The notes below the pieces were generated by a model, which was not told where the DNA came from, did no database searches, and saw only the letters and a program-made list of their open reading frames with translations. Below, one piece after another: positions 25,099 through 33,688 of a DNA stretch of 64,000 nucleotides. The first letter of the stretch is position 1. The number at the start of each line of letters is the position of its first letter. The translations under genes were made by a program, and so were the position numbers. Source of the DNA: an uncultured Clostridia bacterium (lineage in GTDB: Bacteria; Bacillota; Clostridia; Oscillospirales; Acutalibacteraceae); contig CAKNOA010000006.1 in NCBI GenBank assembly GCA_930990065.1, forward strand, positions 16,327-80,326. Direction: 5' to 3'.

Positions 25099-26790
25099 TT
25101 ACAGGTGCCTCCTCTTGAGCCATACCACAATCCCCACGATCAACAGCACAGCAGGAATTCCGATGGTAAAGACCCAGAATCCCAGGAAGTTGCACATGGC
25201 CAGGGTCGCGGTAATATCCGAAACATTGGTCTGTACGCGGGCGCTGGTAACTTTATTGCTGCTGGCCGAATAATCCGTCAAATACAGGAACATGTCGTTC
25301 ATGTAATCGTGGTTGTCAAACGTAGAGGATTCCAGGAAGCTCTGCACCATCATCGTGGTGCTGCCGGCTACCACGACCGACCGCAACAACGTGTTGCCAT
25401 CGGAATCCTGCAGCCATTTCTGACCCATCGCCATGGTGTAATACTGCTGGGTGCCGCCGGTTTCGGTGGTGTTGCCCTCGTCATCTACCGTCACTTTCTG
25501 GGCACTGTCATACGTACCCATCAGCGGATACGTCACCACGCTGTTGGACGATTTAAACACAATGTTTACATTGCAGCTGGCGGGTGTCAGCAGCAAATTA
25601 TAGCTTTCGTTGTTGCCAAAGGTGATCTGATCTTCTGCATCCTGGTCGCCCTGCAGGTAATTCGACAATACATAGGTGTTCGAGGAACTGATCATATGGC
25701 TTTCATCGGTTTCTTCCAACATGGAACCATAGTCCACCGACAGGCCCCATTCTTCACAGAACGTATTCAAGTTGGGCAGTTCCGTCTGGGTGGGATGGCA
25801 GGAAATGAAGATGGCACGGGACAGTTCCACATCTTCATCAGCCAGATAATCGTCAAACTTCTGCAGTTCATCCTGGGTGTAGTCCGTGTTAGGCGCCGCC
25901 AGAATCAGCAACTGTGCTTCATCGGGAATGTCTTCCGTCATGGAATTAAATTCCTTGATTTCAAAGTTGTTTTCTTCCAGCAGGTCATACAGGGCCGTAA
26001 TGTTGCCGCTTTCCGACGACATCATTTCCTGGTGCCCCGTTTCAATGGCGGCAATCGGCACCCGTTCCAAGGTAACCTGGTTAATGGCATTCGTCAAAGC
26101 GGAGTCCACCATGCTGTACGAAGTTGTTTCGTACGTGCTGGAATCCTGCTCCACGGAAAACAGATCGGTCACTGTCAACGTGCGGTGACGGCGGGCCGAT
26201 TCAACCAGTACCGAGCCGGTATCCAGGTTTTCGGAGCTATATTTGCTGATGAAACCGGGGTTGGAATCGGGATCAATGTACTGTACGGAAATATGGCTGT
26301 TTTCCGCCGCAAATTTTTCGGCCAGATAGCCTACCTGGCTGTACTTGAGACCATACGAAGAATAGGGGACATCGCCCATAATATCGTCTTCCGAACCAAT
26401 AATGTAAATGGTCACATCTTCTTTGACACCGTCGGCCACTTTTTTCGCGTCTTCCGACAGGGTGTTCACCTGATCGCTCGTAAGGTCAAAGCTCAGGGCG
26501 GGGAACCGTTCTACCAACAGCCCGAACATCACGTTAAACAGAATCACAACCGCCACAAAGATGCACGAAAAGACCGTGGCCATTCCACTGTGCTTAAATT
26601 TCGAGCTGGTCAGTTTCTTGCGCAGTTTCCCTTTTTCCGATTTTTGCGCTTTTTTGGCCTTTTCGGCTTTTTTCTCCGCTTTTTTAGCCGCCGCTTTTTG
26701 TGCTTTGCGTTCGGCTCTGTCGGGAGTTTCGTCCTTGGCAACCAGGTCTAATTCTTTTTGGCTGTCCTGGTTTTTGTCATTTTTATTCAT
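25099..26790 (-). CDS. GldG-like ABC-type transport system auxiliary protein
   Basis: 563 residues if the ATG at 26790 is used (GGAGG 10 bases upstream; the first in-frame ATG, two codons earlier, would be only 4 bases from it). The N-terminus is a Lys/Ala-rich cytoplasmic stretch, then a membrane helix (FSCIFVAVVILFNVMFGLLVE), a large outside domain with the GldG/ABC_transp_aux fold (YIIGSEDDIMGDVPYSSYGLKY, IAAIETGHQEMM, AAPNTDYTQDELQKFDDYLA), and a C-terminal helix VFTIGIPAVLLIVGIVVWLKRRHL. In Bacteroidetes GldG joins GldA and GldF in an exporter needed for gliding; in Firmicutes the role is unknown. Confidence 0.87.
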   Translation of the reverse strand: MNKNDKNQDSQKELDLVAKDETPDRAERKAQKAAAKKAEKKAEKAKKAQKSEKGKLRKKLTSSKFKHSGMATVFSCIFVAVVILFNVMFGLLVERFPALSFDLTSDQVNTLSEDAKKVADGVKEDVTIYIIGSEDDIMGDVPYSSYGLKYSQVGYLAEKFAAENSHISVQYIDPDSNPGFISKYSSENLDTGSVLVESARRHRTLTVTDLFSVEQDSSTYETTSYSMVDSALTNAINQVTLERVPIAAIETGHQEMMSSESGNITALYDLLEENNFEIKEFNSMTEDIPDEAQLLILAAPNTDYTQDELQKFDDYLADEDVELSRAIFISCHPTQTELPNLNTFCEEWGLSVDYGSMLEETDESHMISSSNTYVLSNYLQGDQDAEDQITFGNNESYNLLLTPASCNVNIVFKSSNSVVTYPLMGTYDSAQKVTVDDEGNTTETGGTQQYYTMAMGQKWLQDSDGNTLLRSVVVAGSTTMMVQSFLESSTFDNHDYMNDMFLYLTDYSASSNKVTSARVQTNVSDITATLAMCNFLGFWVFTIGIPAVLLIVGIVVWLKRRHL

Positions 26791-26807
26791 GAACATCTAT
26801 CCTCCCT

Positions 26808-27512
26808 TTAGCGATATCTTCTGCTTTCGATCTTCCGGGTGGTAAAGAATACAAACACCGCCATAACGCTGATGAAGTATACCACACTCGAAAGGTTGAA
26901 CTGTCCCTGCGTAAAGGGATCATACCGGCTTTCAAACGAAATCCATTTGACTACTTCGGCAATCCACGTCCCGCTGACCGACGAGCTGATCTGCCCGATG
27001 ATGACCAGCAGAATGGAAACCGCAAACGTGCCAATGGCCGCAATGATCTGGCTGACTGTCAAACTGGAAATAAATACGCCGATGGCAATCATAGCGCCGC
27101 CATACAGCAGTGTACCGACATAGTTGCCCAAAATTTCCGTCCAGTTCGGCGCCCCAAAAAAGCTAATCGCCACCGAAGGAAGCAACGTACCGGTAATCGC
27201 AACAAAAAACACAAAGAACGCCGCCAGGAATTTCCCCATGACAATGCTCAATACACTGACCGGTGCTGTGAGCAGCGCCTGATCGGTTTTATTTTTCTGG
27301 TCATCCGAAATCGTCTTCATGGTCAGAATGGGGATGATCATCATGCAGTACGACAGCATGTAGCTATATACATACGGGATATTCGACGAACTGCCGGCCA
27401 GCATGACAATGTAATACCAATACCCAAACAATGCCAGCAGCACCGCAATACACACGTACCCAATGGGAGAGGTAAAATAGGAACGAATTTCGCGTTTCAG
27501 TACGGCTTTCAT
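26808..27512 (-). CDS. ABC-2 type permease (GldF-like)
   Basis: 234 residues, six predicted helices. KREIRSYFTSPIGYVCIAVLLALFGYWYYI is the N-terminal signature of the ABC-2 permease group near GldF/NosY; ILTMKTISDDQKNKTDQALLTAPVSVLSIVMGKFLAAF is the conserved cytoplasmic loop. It overlaps the ATPase stop by four bases, which indicates coupling. It should form the channel of the exporter with the ATPase. Confidence 0.93.
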   Translation of the reverse strand: MKAVLKREIRSYFTSPIGYVCIAVLLALFGYWYYIVMLAGSSSNIPYVYSYMLSYCMMIIPILTMKTISDDQKNKTDQALLTAPVSVLSIVMGKFLAAFFVFFVAITGTLLPSVAISFFGAPNWTEILGNYVGTLLYGGAMIAIGVFISSLTVSQIIAAIGTFAVSILLVIIGQISSSVSGTWIAEVVKWISFESRYDPFTQGQFNLSSVVYFISVMAVFVFFTTRKIESRRYR

Positions 27513-28576
27513 TCTTCTTCTCCTCCTTCCTCATTCACGGCATCCATGGCCGCTTTCCGAACGTCTTCGGTATTTTCGTCTTCTTCGCCGTCTTTATCAG
27601 CTTTTCCACCCAGCAACACACGGCGTTCCTGTTCGGTAAAGTGGTTTTCCCCGCTGGTCAGGCGCAGGAAGATTTCTTCCAGCGTCAAGTCCGTATTGCG
27701 CGACGACATCAGCGGCCAGCCCTTGCGGGTGAGCAGGGCAAACAAGTCGCGGCGAATGTCCTGATCCAGATCGGCTTCAATGTGATACTCATACACACCG
27801 GGTTCTTTTTCACCCATAGAAACCACTTCCACCACTTTATCCATGGCACGAATCGCATGCAGCACTTCGTGTTCCGGACCGGCAATCCGGGCAATAATGC
27901 GGTGATCGGTGGAAAGGTCATGTGCCAGCCGGTCGGTTGCCCCATCGGCAACCAGCTTCCCGCTGTTGATAATAATCACTCGTTCGCACACGGCCTGTAC
28001 TTCCGACAGAATGTGGGAGCTGAGGATAATCGTGTGGTTGCGTCCCAGGTTCTTGATCAGGTTCCGAATTTCAATGATCTGTTTCGGGTCAAGGCCCACG
28101 GTAGGTTCGTCCAAAATCAGTACCGGCGGGTTCCCCAGCAGTGCCTGGGCAATCCCCACACGCTGGCGGTACCCTTTAGAAAGGTTGCCAATCAGCCGTT
28201 TATAGACATTTTGGATTTTCGTCAGGGAGCAGATCTCGCGGATATGCTTTTCCCGAGGGAGTTTGACCTTTTTCAGGTCGTACATAAAGTTTAAGTATTC
28301 CTGCACCGTCATATCCAGATACAGCGGCGGCAATTCCGGCAGATAGCCAATCAACTTTCTGGCTTCGTTGGGTTCGTCAAGGATATCATGCCCGGAAATC
28401 GATACGGTCCCTTCTGTAGCCGATAGATACCCCGTCACAATATTCATGGTTGTGGATTTCCCGGCGCCATTGGGCCCCAGAAAACCAAGAATCGTCCCAT
28501 CTTCTACTGTGAAGCTGACATGATCCAAAGCGACATTACTGCCATATCGCTTCGTGAGGTTTTTGACCTCTATCAT
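27509..28576 (-). CDS. ABC transporter ATPase (GldA-like)
   Basis: 355 residues. Walker A GPNGAGKSTTMN (residues about 34-45), Q-loop in YLPELPPLY, signature LSKGYRQRVGIAQALLG, Walker B VLILDEPTVGLDP and H-loop ILSSHILSEV. The last 120 residues form the accessory domain of drug/polymer exporters, followed by an acidic tail. It heads an operon of four genes (ATPase, permease, GldG-like, DUF4340). Confidence 0.94.
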   Translation of the reverse strand: MIEVKNLTKRYGSNVALDHVSFTVEDGTILGFLGPNGAGKSTTMNIVTGYLSATEGTVSISGHDILDEPNEARKLIGYLPELPPLYLDMTVQEYLNFMYDLKKVKLPREKHIREICSLTKIQNVYKRLIGNLSKGYRQRVGIAQALLGNPPVLILDEPTVGLDPKQIIEIRNLIKNLGRNHTIILSSHILSEVQAVCERVIIINSGKLVADGATDRLAHDLSTDHRIIARIAGPEHEVLHAIRAMDKVVEVVSMGEKEPGVYEYHIEADLDQDIRRDLFALLTRKGWPLMSSRNTDLTLEEIFLRLTSGENHFTEQERRVLLGGKADKDGEEDENTEDVRKAAMDAVNEEGGEEE

Positions 28577-28625
28577 GGTTTTTCCCTCCTGTTTTTGGGT
28601 ATAGTGTTAAAATTCGCACGGTACA

Positions 28626-28654
28626 ATCCTATCACGTTTATACACTTTTTTCAA
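28626..28654 (-). promoter_or_regulatory. Promoter of the Gld-like operon
   Basis: Minus strand TTGAAA (28654-28649), 17-base spacer, TAGGAT (28631-28626), about 50 bases before the ATPase start. It faces the promoter of the rightward gene at 28888. Confidence 0.55.
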
Positions 28655-28811
28655 GTCTTTCCCATTTTCCTCCCTGTAATAGAAAACATGTTCGCAACAA
28701 AACCGTCCGTGTCACCGGCGCTTATTGTACCGCCCCAATGTGATGTATCCGTGAAAAACAACGGGTTTCTTTGTTTTTTTGATCAACTTTTTTGAGAAAA
28801 AGCCCATTTTC

Positions 28812-28841
28812 TTGACATTTGTATTCCTTCCCCCGTACAAT
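28812..28841 (+). promoter_or_regulatory. Promoter of the unknown gene at 28888
   Basis: TTGACA (28812-28817), 18-base spacer, TACAAT (28836-28841). The same TACAAT -10 is used by the two repeats near 9.4 and 10.1 kb. Confidence 0.65.
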
Positions 28842-28887
28842 AAAGGGGTTCTCATAACCCTGTTTTTAGAAAAGGAGGTTCTTTTCT

Positions 28888-29445
28888 ATGCCTTTGTTCG
28901 AACCCTTTTGCGGGGTGCGCCCCTGCCTGCCCAGCGGGGAAGATGTGCTTCCTTTCTGCGAAAATACTATGGCGGACTTATTGCGCGCTCCCAAAGAAGA
29001 GAGGCGTACCCAATACGAAACCATGATGCAGAAAGGGTTGTGCGCCAAAGACCCACAACCGGCCTTTTACCTATATGAAGAAAAACTGACACTGGACGAC
29101 GGTGCTGAAAAACGGGCGTTAGGTTTTTTTGCCCTTTCTACGGCATCGGTTATGGCCGACCCGCTGCGGCCCGCTATTTTATTGGACCGGGACCCCACCG
29201 GCCAAACCCGGGCCCGGCTACAGGCGCTGTCCCGGGGGTGCCCCCGGTATGAAGCCCACCGCGGCAACCGGCGTTACCGGTTGTGGCTGATTGACGACCT
29301 GGTGATGCAAGCGGCCTTGCGGGGGGAAGAGGTGGCCTGTGTGCTGCCGCCTGCATGGCCCCGGGTGTTTTCCTTGATATTTCCCGGGGAAAAACCGGAT
29401 TTTCCCCTTTGCCCATTAACCGGTTTGGTTTTTATGGCCCCTTGA
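28888..29445 (+). CDS. Unknown protein, possibly distantly DUF1015-like
   Basis: 185 residues, clear AAAAGGAGG 9 bases upstream and promoter, so it is expressed. The opening MPLFEPFCGVRPCLPSGEDVLPFCENTMADLL followed later by PAFYLYEEKL resembles the first part of DUF1015 proteins (about 400 residues), but less than half that length is present and the resemblance is weak. No membrane helix or signal. It runs rightwards, opposite to most nearby genes, and ends in a strong terminator shared with the convergent lipoprotein gene. Confidence 0.65.
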   Translation: MPLFEPFCGVRPCLPSGEDVLPFCENTMADLLRAPKEERRTQYETMMQKGLCAKDPQPAFYLYEEKLTLDDGAEKRALGFFALSTASVMADPLRPAILLDRDPTGQTRARLQALSRGCPRYEAHRGNRRYRLWLIDDLVMQAALRGEEVACVLPPAWPRVFSLIFPGEKPDFPLCPLTGLVFMAP

Positions 29446-29470
29446 CGGGGAATATTCTTCCATCCATTAC

Positions 29471-29513
29471 AAAAAAGGAAGCGTCTTTTTTAAAAAAGAC
29501 GCTTCCTTTTTCT
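29471..29513. terminator. Bidirectional terminator between convergent genes
   Basis: AAAAAGGAAGCGTCTTTTTT and its complement form a 20-base-pair stem, with T runs both ways. It serves the gene at 28888 and the lipoprotein gene. Confidence 0.9.
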
Positions 29514-30224
29514 TTATTCAGATTCTCCCTGATACGAAAACGAAAAATCGGGGTCAACCTGGTACAGCTGGCTGTATAACGTAGCCGCCCGGCTGCGGTA
29601 ATAGACCATTTTACTGTTGAGCACATCCAAGGCCGCCGTCGTTCCGCCACTGCCACCGGTGGATTCAATTTGTTCCATCATGGCCGGTGTCTGTTCGGCC
29701 CAGGTTTCCTGTTCCGATTTAACTTGGTCATAGGCCTCCCCGGTCAGCAACGGCAACAGGGTTTGATAGGCCCGATCGACTTCGTTTTTCCAAAGGACCA
29801 TATATTTTTTGCTCACTTCCAGCATCTGCTGGGTAGTAGAAGCATTTTCCAGTTCCGACGAATACCCACTATCCAAAGGATTGGCGGCAAAGCGCTGGGC
29901 AAAACCGGCATCGTCACTGCTGATATCCGGCAAGATGGACGCATGCCCCGACGTCTCCGGCTGAGATTCTTCGGATGATTCATCCGCTTGGCTGGATGAT
30001 TCCTGGCTACTCGAGGGCGAGGATGTACCGCTGCTGCCGTCCGGTGCCGGCGTTTTCTGGCTTTCTTCTTCCGAAGAAGCCGGGTTCTCACTGGTCTGCG
30101 ACGAATCGGACCCTTGCGTACTCAGCGTGCCGCTGCCTGTTTGGGTACTGCATCCGGCCATCCACAAACACACGGTGCACAGGAAAAACGCCCCCAAAAG
30201 GCGCCAATTTCGCTTTTGTTTCAT
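29514..30224 (-). CDS. Lipoprotein with LprI-like (DUF1311) domain
   Basis: 236 residues from ATG 30224 (AAGGAGG upstream); longer frames upstream are not supported. Lipoprotein signal MKQKRNWRLLGAFFLCTVCLWMAGC, Cys25 lipidated. Residues 30-110 are almost only Ser, Gln, Glu, Thr and Pro, a spacer across the cell wall. The C-terminal 90 residues carry WKNEVDRAYQTLLPLL and KSEQETWAEQ, the pattern of lysozyme-inhibitor LprI-like domains. The classic family has extra cysteines that are missing here, so the inhibitory role is uncertain. Confidence 0.75.
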   Translation of the reverse strand: MKQKRNWRLLGAFFLCTVCLWMAGCSTQTGSGTLSTQGSDSSQTSENPASSEEESQKTPAPDGSSGTSSPSSSQESSSQADESSEESQPETSGHASILPDISSDDAGFAQRFAANPLDSGYSSELENASTTQQMLEVSKKYMVLWKNEVDRAYQTLLPLLTGEAYDQVKSEQETWAEQTPAMMEQIESTGGSGGTTAALDVLNSKMVYYRSRAATLYSQLYQVDPDFSFSYQGESE

Positions 30225-30273
30225 GTGAAACCTCCTTTTTCTTACCGATCCGGTTTCTGTTTTCTTCACTTTA

Positions 30274-31137
30274 TCATAACTTTTCATTGGGCGCAACCGG
30301 TTCCGGCTGCAAAAAATCGGCAAACAGGGGGACCATGTGGGTTTCAATGTCCTGTTTTTGTTGAAACGGCAGCGGATTTTGCCCTTTTCCCATTTCCACG
30401 GTAAAGGCCTGTTTGTGCAGGGCCATTTGTACCCAGTCTTTGCATCCACCCAAAGACGCTAGCCCCTGAGGCTGTGGTTTTAGGGTATATCCGCTGCTTT
30501 TCGCCATTTTTTGCGCCCGTGCCCGGGTACCGGGAGGCTGCATGCCCACTCCCACGTCATCATAAATTTCTTCCCCCTGGCTGTGCAGCGCTAACACCCG
30601 GTGACAACCGGAATCGATGATGGCCCGCATGACCGCCTGGGTTTCGGGTTCACTGCCGGGCCATTCGCCACCATACCGGGTGGGGGAGGGGCCCAGGATT
30701 CCGGCGCGGATCTCCATTTTTCGCAGCGTCTCCCATCCCGCCGGAAAATTATGGTTGAGATCGACCCCCCGGGCATTTGCCTGCCAGCGGGTGGGGTCGG
30801 GGGAAATTTTTCGCACCTGTGGCGCATAAGCCCCCGCTGTCTGCGCGCCGTGCAGGGAAATTTCAACTCCGTCGGGGTTGGCCATGGGTACCAGCAAAAC
30901 CCGAACGGGCGGCGGAACGCGCAGGCAATCGCGAGCATAGTCCATCAATACAGCGCTGGTGATCCACTCCATGCCATGGAACCCGGCCAGAATCACAGCG
31001 GTTTCCCGCCCGCTTCCCATCCATAGCCCATAAAGCGGACGGCCGCACACGCTTTCGCCTATGCTTTCGGCCCGGTGGCCCGCTTCTTTTTCCCACTGTG
31101 TGATCTCTTTTTGCAGCACACCAAAATCATATAGCAT
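30274..31137 (-). CDS. M14-family zinc carboxypeptidase (murein peptide hydrolase type)
   Basis: 287 residues from ATG 31137 (AAGGAG 9 bases upstream). Zinc ligands H54 and E57 (GFHGMEW) and H185 (LALHSQGEE), substrate motif NARGVDLNHNFP (residues 121-132), catalytic E248 (AFTVEMGKG). This is the M14C group, which includes gamma-D-glutamyl-diamino-acid endopeptidase I and MpaA, enzymes that cut peptidoglycan peptides. There is no signal peptide, so it would act on imported muropeptides in the cytoplasm, although closely related enzymes are sometimes released in sporulation. Confidence 0.88.
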   Translation of the reverse strand: MLYDFGVLQKEITQWEKEAGHRAESIGESVCGRPLYGLWMGSGRETAVILAGFHGMEWITSAVLMDYARDCLRVPPPVRVLLVPMANPDGVEISLHGAQTAGAYAPQVRKISPDPTRWQANARGVDLNHNFPAGWETLRKMEIRAGILGPSPTRYGGEWPGSEPETQAVMRAIIDSGCHRVLALHSQGEEIYDDVGVGMQPPGTRARAQKMAKSSGYTLKPQPQGLASLGGCKDWVQMALHKQAFTVEMGKGQNPLPFQQKQDIETHMVPLFADFLQPEPVAPNEKL

Positions 31138-31209
31138 CCCATCACGCTCCTTTTTCGTAAGGTGTATGCCATGCTTTCCCATTCCATACCCATCTTTTCA
31201 GTGGAAAGC

Positions 31210-31238
31210 TTGTTCCCAGCTGCCTTTTCGCTTATAAT
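31210..31238 (+). promoter_or_regulatory. Promoter of the NUDIX gene
   Basis: TTGTTC (31210-31215), 17-base spacer, TATAAT (31233-31238); the start codon is 40 bases further with AGAAGGAG before it. Confidence 0.6.
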
Positions 31239-31277
31239 GGAAGAAAAAAGAATCCCCATGCAGAAGGAGTCGTTTTT

Positions 31278-31823
31278 ATGGATCTCACCGAAAAAACTTT
31301 GGAAAGCCAACGCCTGTTCACAGGACGGATCATCAACCTCTGCCTGGATAAAGCCCTTCTGCCCGACGGAAGTGTAGCCAACCGGGAATTGGTCCAGCAT
31401 CCCGGCGGGGTGAGCGTGGCGGCTTTGACCGAAAACAACGAAATTTACATGGTGCGTCAGTTCCGGTACCCCTATCAGCAAGTGCTGCTGGAACTGCCCG
31501 CCGGCAAACTGGAAAAAGGGGAGGACCCTTTCGAAGCCGTCAAACGGGAACAAAAAGAAGAAACCGGTACCATCGGCCAGTCGTATCAGTACCTGGGCGA
31601 CATCTATCCCACTCCGGGGTACGTGAATGAAATTATCCGTCTATGGGCTTGCCGGGTAACCGGGAAAGGTGCCATGCACCTGGATGAGGACGAATTTTTG
31701 GAAGTGGAAAAAATCCCGTTGGAACAGGCCGTTTCGATGGTCCTGCAAAATGAGATTCCCGACGCCAAAACCCAAATCGGTATTTTAAAAACATATTATC
31801 TGGTGCAAAAAGGCAGACTATAA
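31278..31823 (+). CDS. NUDIX hydrolase, ADP-ribose pyrophosphatase type
   Basis: 181 residues. The Nudix box is complete: G-x5-E-x7-REx2-EExG as GKLEKGEDPFEAVKREQKEETG (about residues 76-97). The upstream QFRYPYQQVLLELPAGKLEKGE and the downstream YPTPGYVNEIIRLW match NudF-like enzymes that cleave ADP-ribose to AMP and ribose-5-phosphate. A monocistronic rightward gene in a leftward region. Substrate could differ, as NUDIX families diverge easily. Confidence 0.92.
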   Translation: MDLTEKTLESQRLFTGRIINLCLDKALLPDGSVANRELVQHPGGVSVAALTENNEIYMVRQFRYPYQQVLLELPAGKLEKGEDPFEAVKREQKEETGTIGQSYQYLGDIYPTPGYVNEIIRLWACRVTGKGAMHLDEDEFLEVEKIPLEQAVSMVLQNEIPDAKTQIGILKTYYLVQKGRL

Positions 31824-31824
31824 C

Positions 31825-31870
31825 AAAAAAAGGCCGGTCTCCGGGAAATCCCGGAGGCCGGCTTTCTTTA
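31825..31870. terminator. Terminator between NUDIX and anti-sigma genes
   Basis: GGCCGG-CTCCGGG and CCCGGAG-GCCGGC arms; T runs on both sides, the better one for the minus-strand anti-sigma transcript. Confidence 0.8.
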
Positions 31871-31903
31871 TGAAGTACGCGGCTACCTAAAGAGAAGAGG
31901 AGG

Positions 31904-33688
31904 TCAATCTTTTTCGGCTTTCAGGATCTTGCCCGTCGTCGCCTGTACTTCGTATTCATATTCGTACGATTTGGTTTCGAAGGAAACTTCATAAATGCCG
32001 TCTTCTTCGTCCAGTTCCACTTCCAGTTCATACACGTCGCTTTCCTTGAGGCCCGCATGGCTCAAAGCCTTCTGCTTGGCGGCATCCCGGCCAATATAGG
32101 AACTGGTGTTGGTGGTAGAATGATGATCGTCGTCGGTGTCTTTTTCGTAACGGATCACAGCACCGGTTTTCGCATTGATTTCATAGTCATATTCGGTGGA
32201 ACCCACGCAGAATTCCACGTCGTAGTGGCCATCATCCCATTCGACCTTCACACCGGAAGCCTGGGAAGCACTGACACCGGCATGAGAGAACGCTTTCTGC
32301 TTGGCTTCGTCTTTGCTGATATACGAGCTGGAAGACGAGCTGCTGCTGGAAGAGGTGCCTGTATGCTGGCGGTCATCGTCGACATCTTTTTCGTAGCGGA
32401 TCACGGCACCGGTCTTGGCGTTGATTTCATAATCATATTCGGTGGAGCCCACACGGAAGTCCACATCGTAATGGCCATCGTCAAATTCTACATCCACATC
32501 CACCGCCTGGGAAGCGCTGACGCCCGCATGGGCCAGGGCCTTCTGCAGAGCCGTATCGCGGCTGATATACGAACTGGTATTCGACGAAGAATTGCCGGAA
32601 GAGCTATTGCCCGAAGAACTATTCCCGGAAGAGGTGTTGCCCGAACCCGCATTGGCCATATCGTCGTCTTTTTCTTTTTCGGCCTTCAGCACCTTGCCGG
32701 TTTTGGCATCAATTTCATAATCATATTCCGTGGTGCCCACATGGAAATCCACTTCATATACCATCACGCCATCGTCGTTATCGTATTCGACTTCCAGTTT
32801 GGTTACATCGGATTCGCTGACACCGGCATGGTCAAACGCCGCTTTTTTCGCGGCTTCTACGCCGATATACGAGCTCTCATTCACAGCCCCGCTCTGGGTA
32901 ACAGCGGAATCATCACTCTGGCGCGAAGCATACAGTAGGGCAATTTCCTGCACGCTCAGCGGAGCCAGGGATTCGAACGTCAAGGTGGTGTCGTTGCCCA
33001 CCAGTTCCCGAATGAAGGCTGCTTTCCCTTTGGAAATGCCATACTGCTGGGCCAGGGCATCGATTTCTTCATCTTCGGTCAGCGTCTGGGACAGCACAGC
33101 GGCTTCCAGACCGTCTTCCGAAAAGGCCTTTTTAATGTCGTTGGTGATCTGTGTTTTCAGTTCATCGCCGCGGGCCTGGTCGTCATTTTCCACGGTGACC
33201 AGAATGGAGTTTTTTGCTTCGTCCAGATACCCGTTTTTCAGCATCGAGCCAATCAGTGCATTCACGGTTACATCCAGGTCGGTTCCCTGCAGATCCATAT
33301 CGCCAATGACTTTTTCGGCGTCATCATTGAGCGCCTGCACCGCCACGACGGTTTCTTCCTGGTCGATATCAATGGAAATGCTGGGGTTTACATCCAGCGT
33401 GATAATAGAATCTACATTGCCCGTCTGGCTTACACCGGGCTGTACATTTTCGGGCTGTACAGTCCCTACATTCCAAGGCTGCCAAATCATCGCGGCACTA
33501 AACAGAATGCACACGGCTGCGGCTGCCGATACGATCGAAACGGTTCTCTTTTTATTATGCTTTCCTGCCGTCATTGGGATCACATTTCCTTTCTGTTCTT
33601 CACAGGCGGAGAGGATGCGGTCCAAAACATCCGGGGTCGCATGGTCATACGCCGTACGGATTTTCTCGTCCCAATTCCCGTTTTTCAT
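31904..33688 (-). CDS. RsgI-like anti-sigma factor with four PepSY repeats
   Basis: 594 residues. A short cytoplasmic N-terminus (1-48) should bind the sigma factor; a helix (about 49-70) crosses the membrane. Outside comes an RsgI-type domain (IITLDVNPSISIDIDQEETVVAVQALNDDAEKV), then four PepSY-like modules of about 65 residues at roughly 270-340, 370-435, 455-515 and 525-594, each starting (S)YIxxDxAxxKAxxHAGV and ending EYDYEIxAKTGxVxxxEKD. Modules are joined by Ser/Asn/Gly linkers. The start overlaps the sigma gene stop by four bases. RsgI proteins of clostridia usually end in carbohydrate-binding domains; here PepSY replaces them. Confidence 0.87.
   Translation of the reverse strand: MKNGNWDEKIRTAYDHATPDVLDRILSACEEQKGNVIPMTAGKHNKKRTVSIVSAAAAVCILFSAAMIWQPWNVGTVQPENVQPGVSQTGNVDSIITLDVNPSISIDIDQEETVVAVQALNDDAEKVIGDMDLQGTDLDVTVNALIGSMLKNGYLDEAKNSILVTVENDDQARGDELKTQITNDIKKAFSEDGLEAAVLSQTLTEDEEIDALAQQYGISKGKAAFIRELVGNDTTLTFESLAPLSVQEIALLYASRQSDDSAVTQSGAVNESSYIGVEAAKKAAFDHAGVSESDVTKLEVEYDNDDGVMVYEVDFHVGTTEYDYEIDAKTGKVLKAEKEKDDDMANAGSGNTSSGNSSSGNSSSGNSSSNTSSYISRDTALQKALAHAGVSASQAVDVDVEFDDGHYDVDFRVGSTEYDYEINAKTGAVIRYEKDVDDDRQHTGTSSSSSSSSSSYISKDEAKQKAFSHAGVSASQASGVKVEWDDGHYDVEFCVGSTEYDYEINAKTGAVIRYEKDTDDDHHSTTNTSSYIGRDAAKQKALSHAGLKESDVYELEVELDEEDGIYEVSFETKSYEYEYEVQATTGKILKAEKD
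32141..32239 (-). repeat. Direct DNA repeat in PepSY gene, unit A
   Basis: This 99-base segment is near-identical to 32387-32485, 246 bases away, coding in both for GSTEYDYEINAKTGAVIRYE. The repeat shows that the third and second PepSY modules arose by recent tandem duplication and can recombine. Confidence 0.7.
32387..32485 (-). repeat. Direct DNA repeat in PepSY gene, unit B
   Basis: Partner of the segment at 32141-32239; differences are mostly in third codon positions. Confidence 0.7.
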
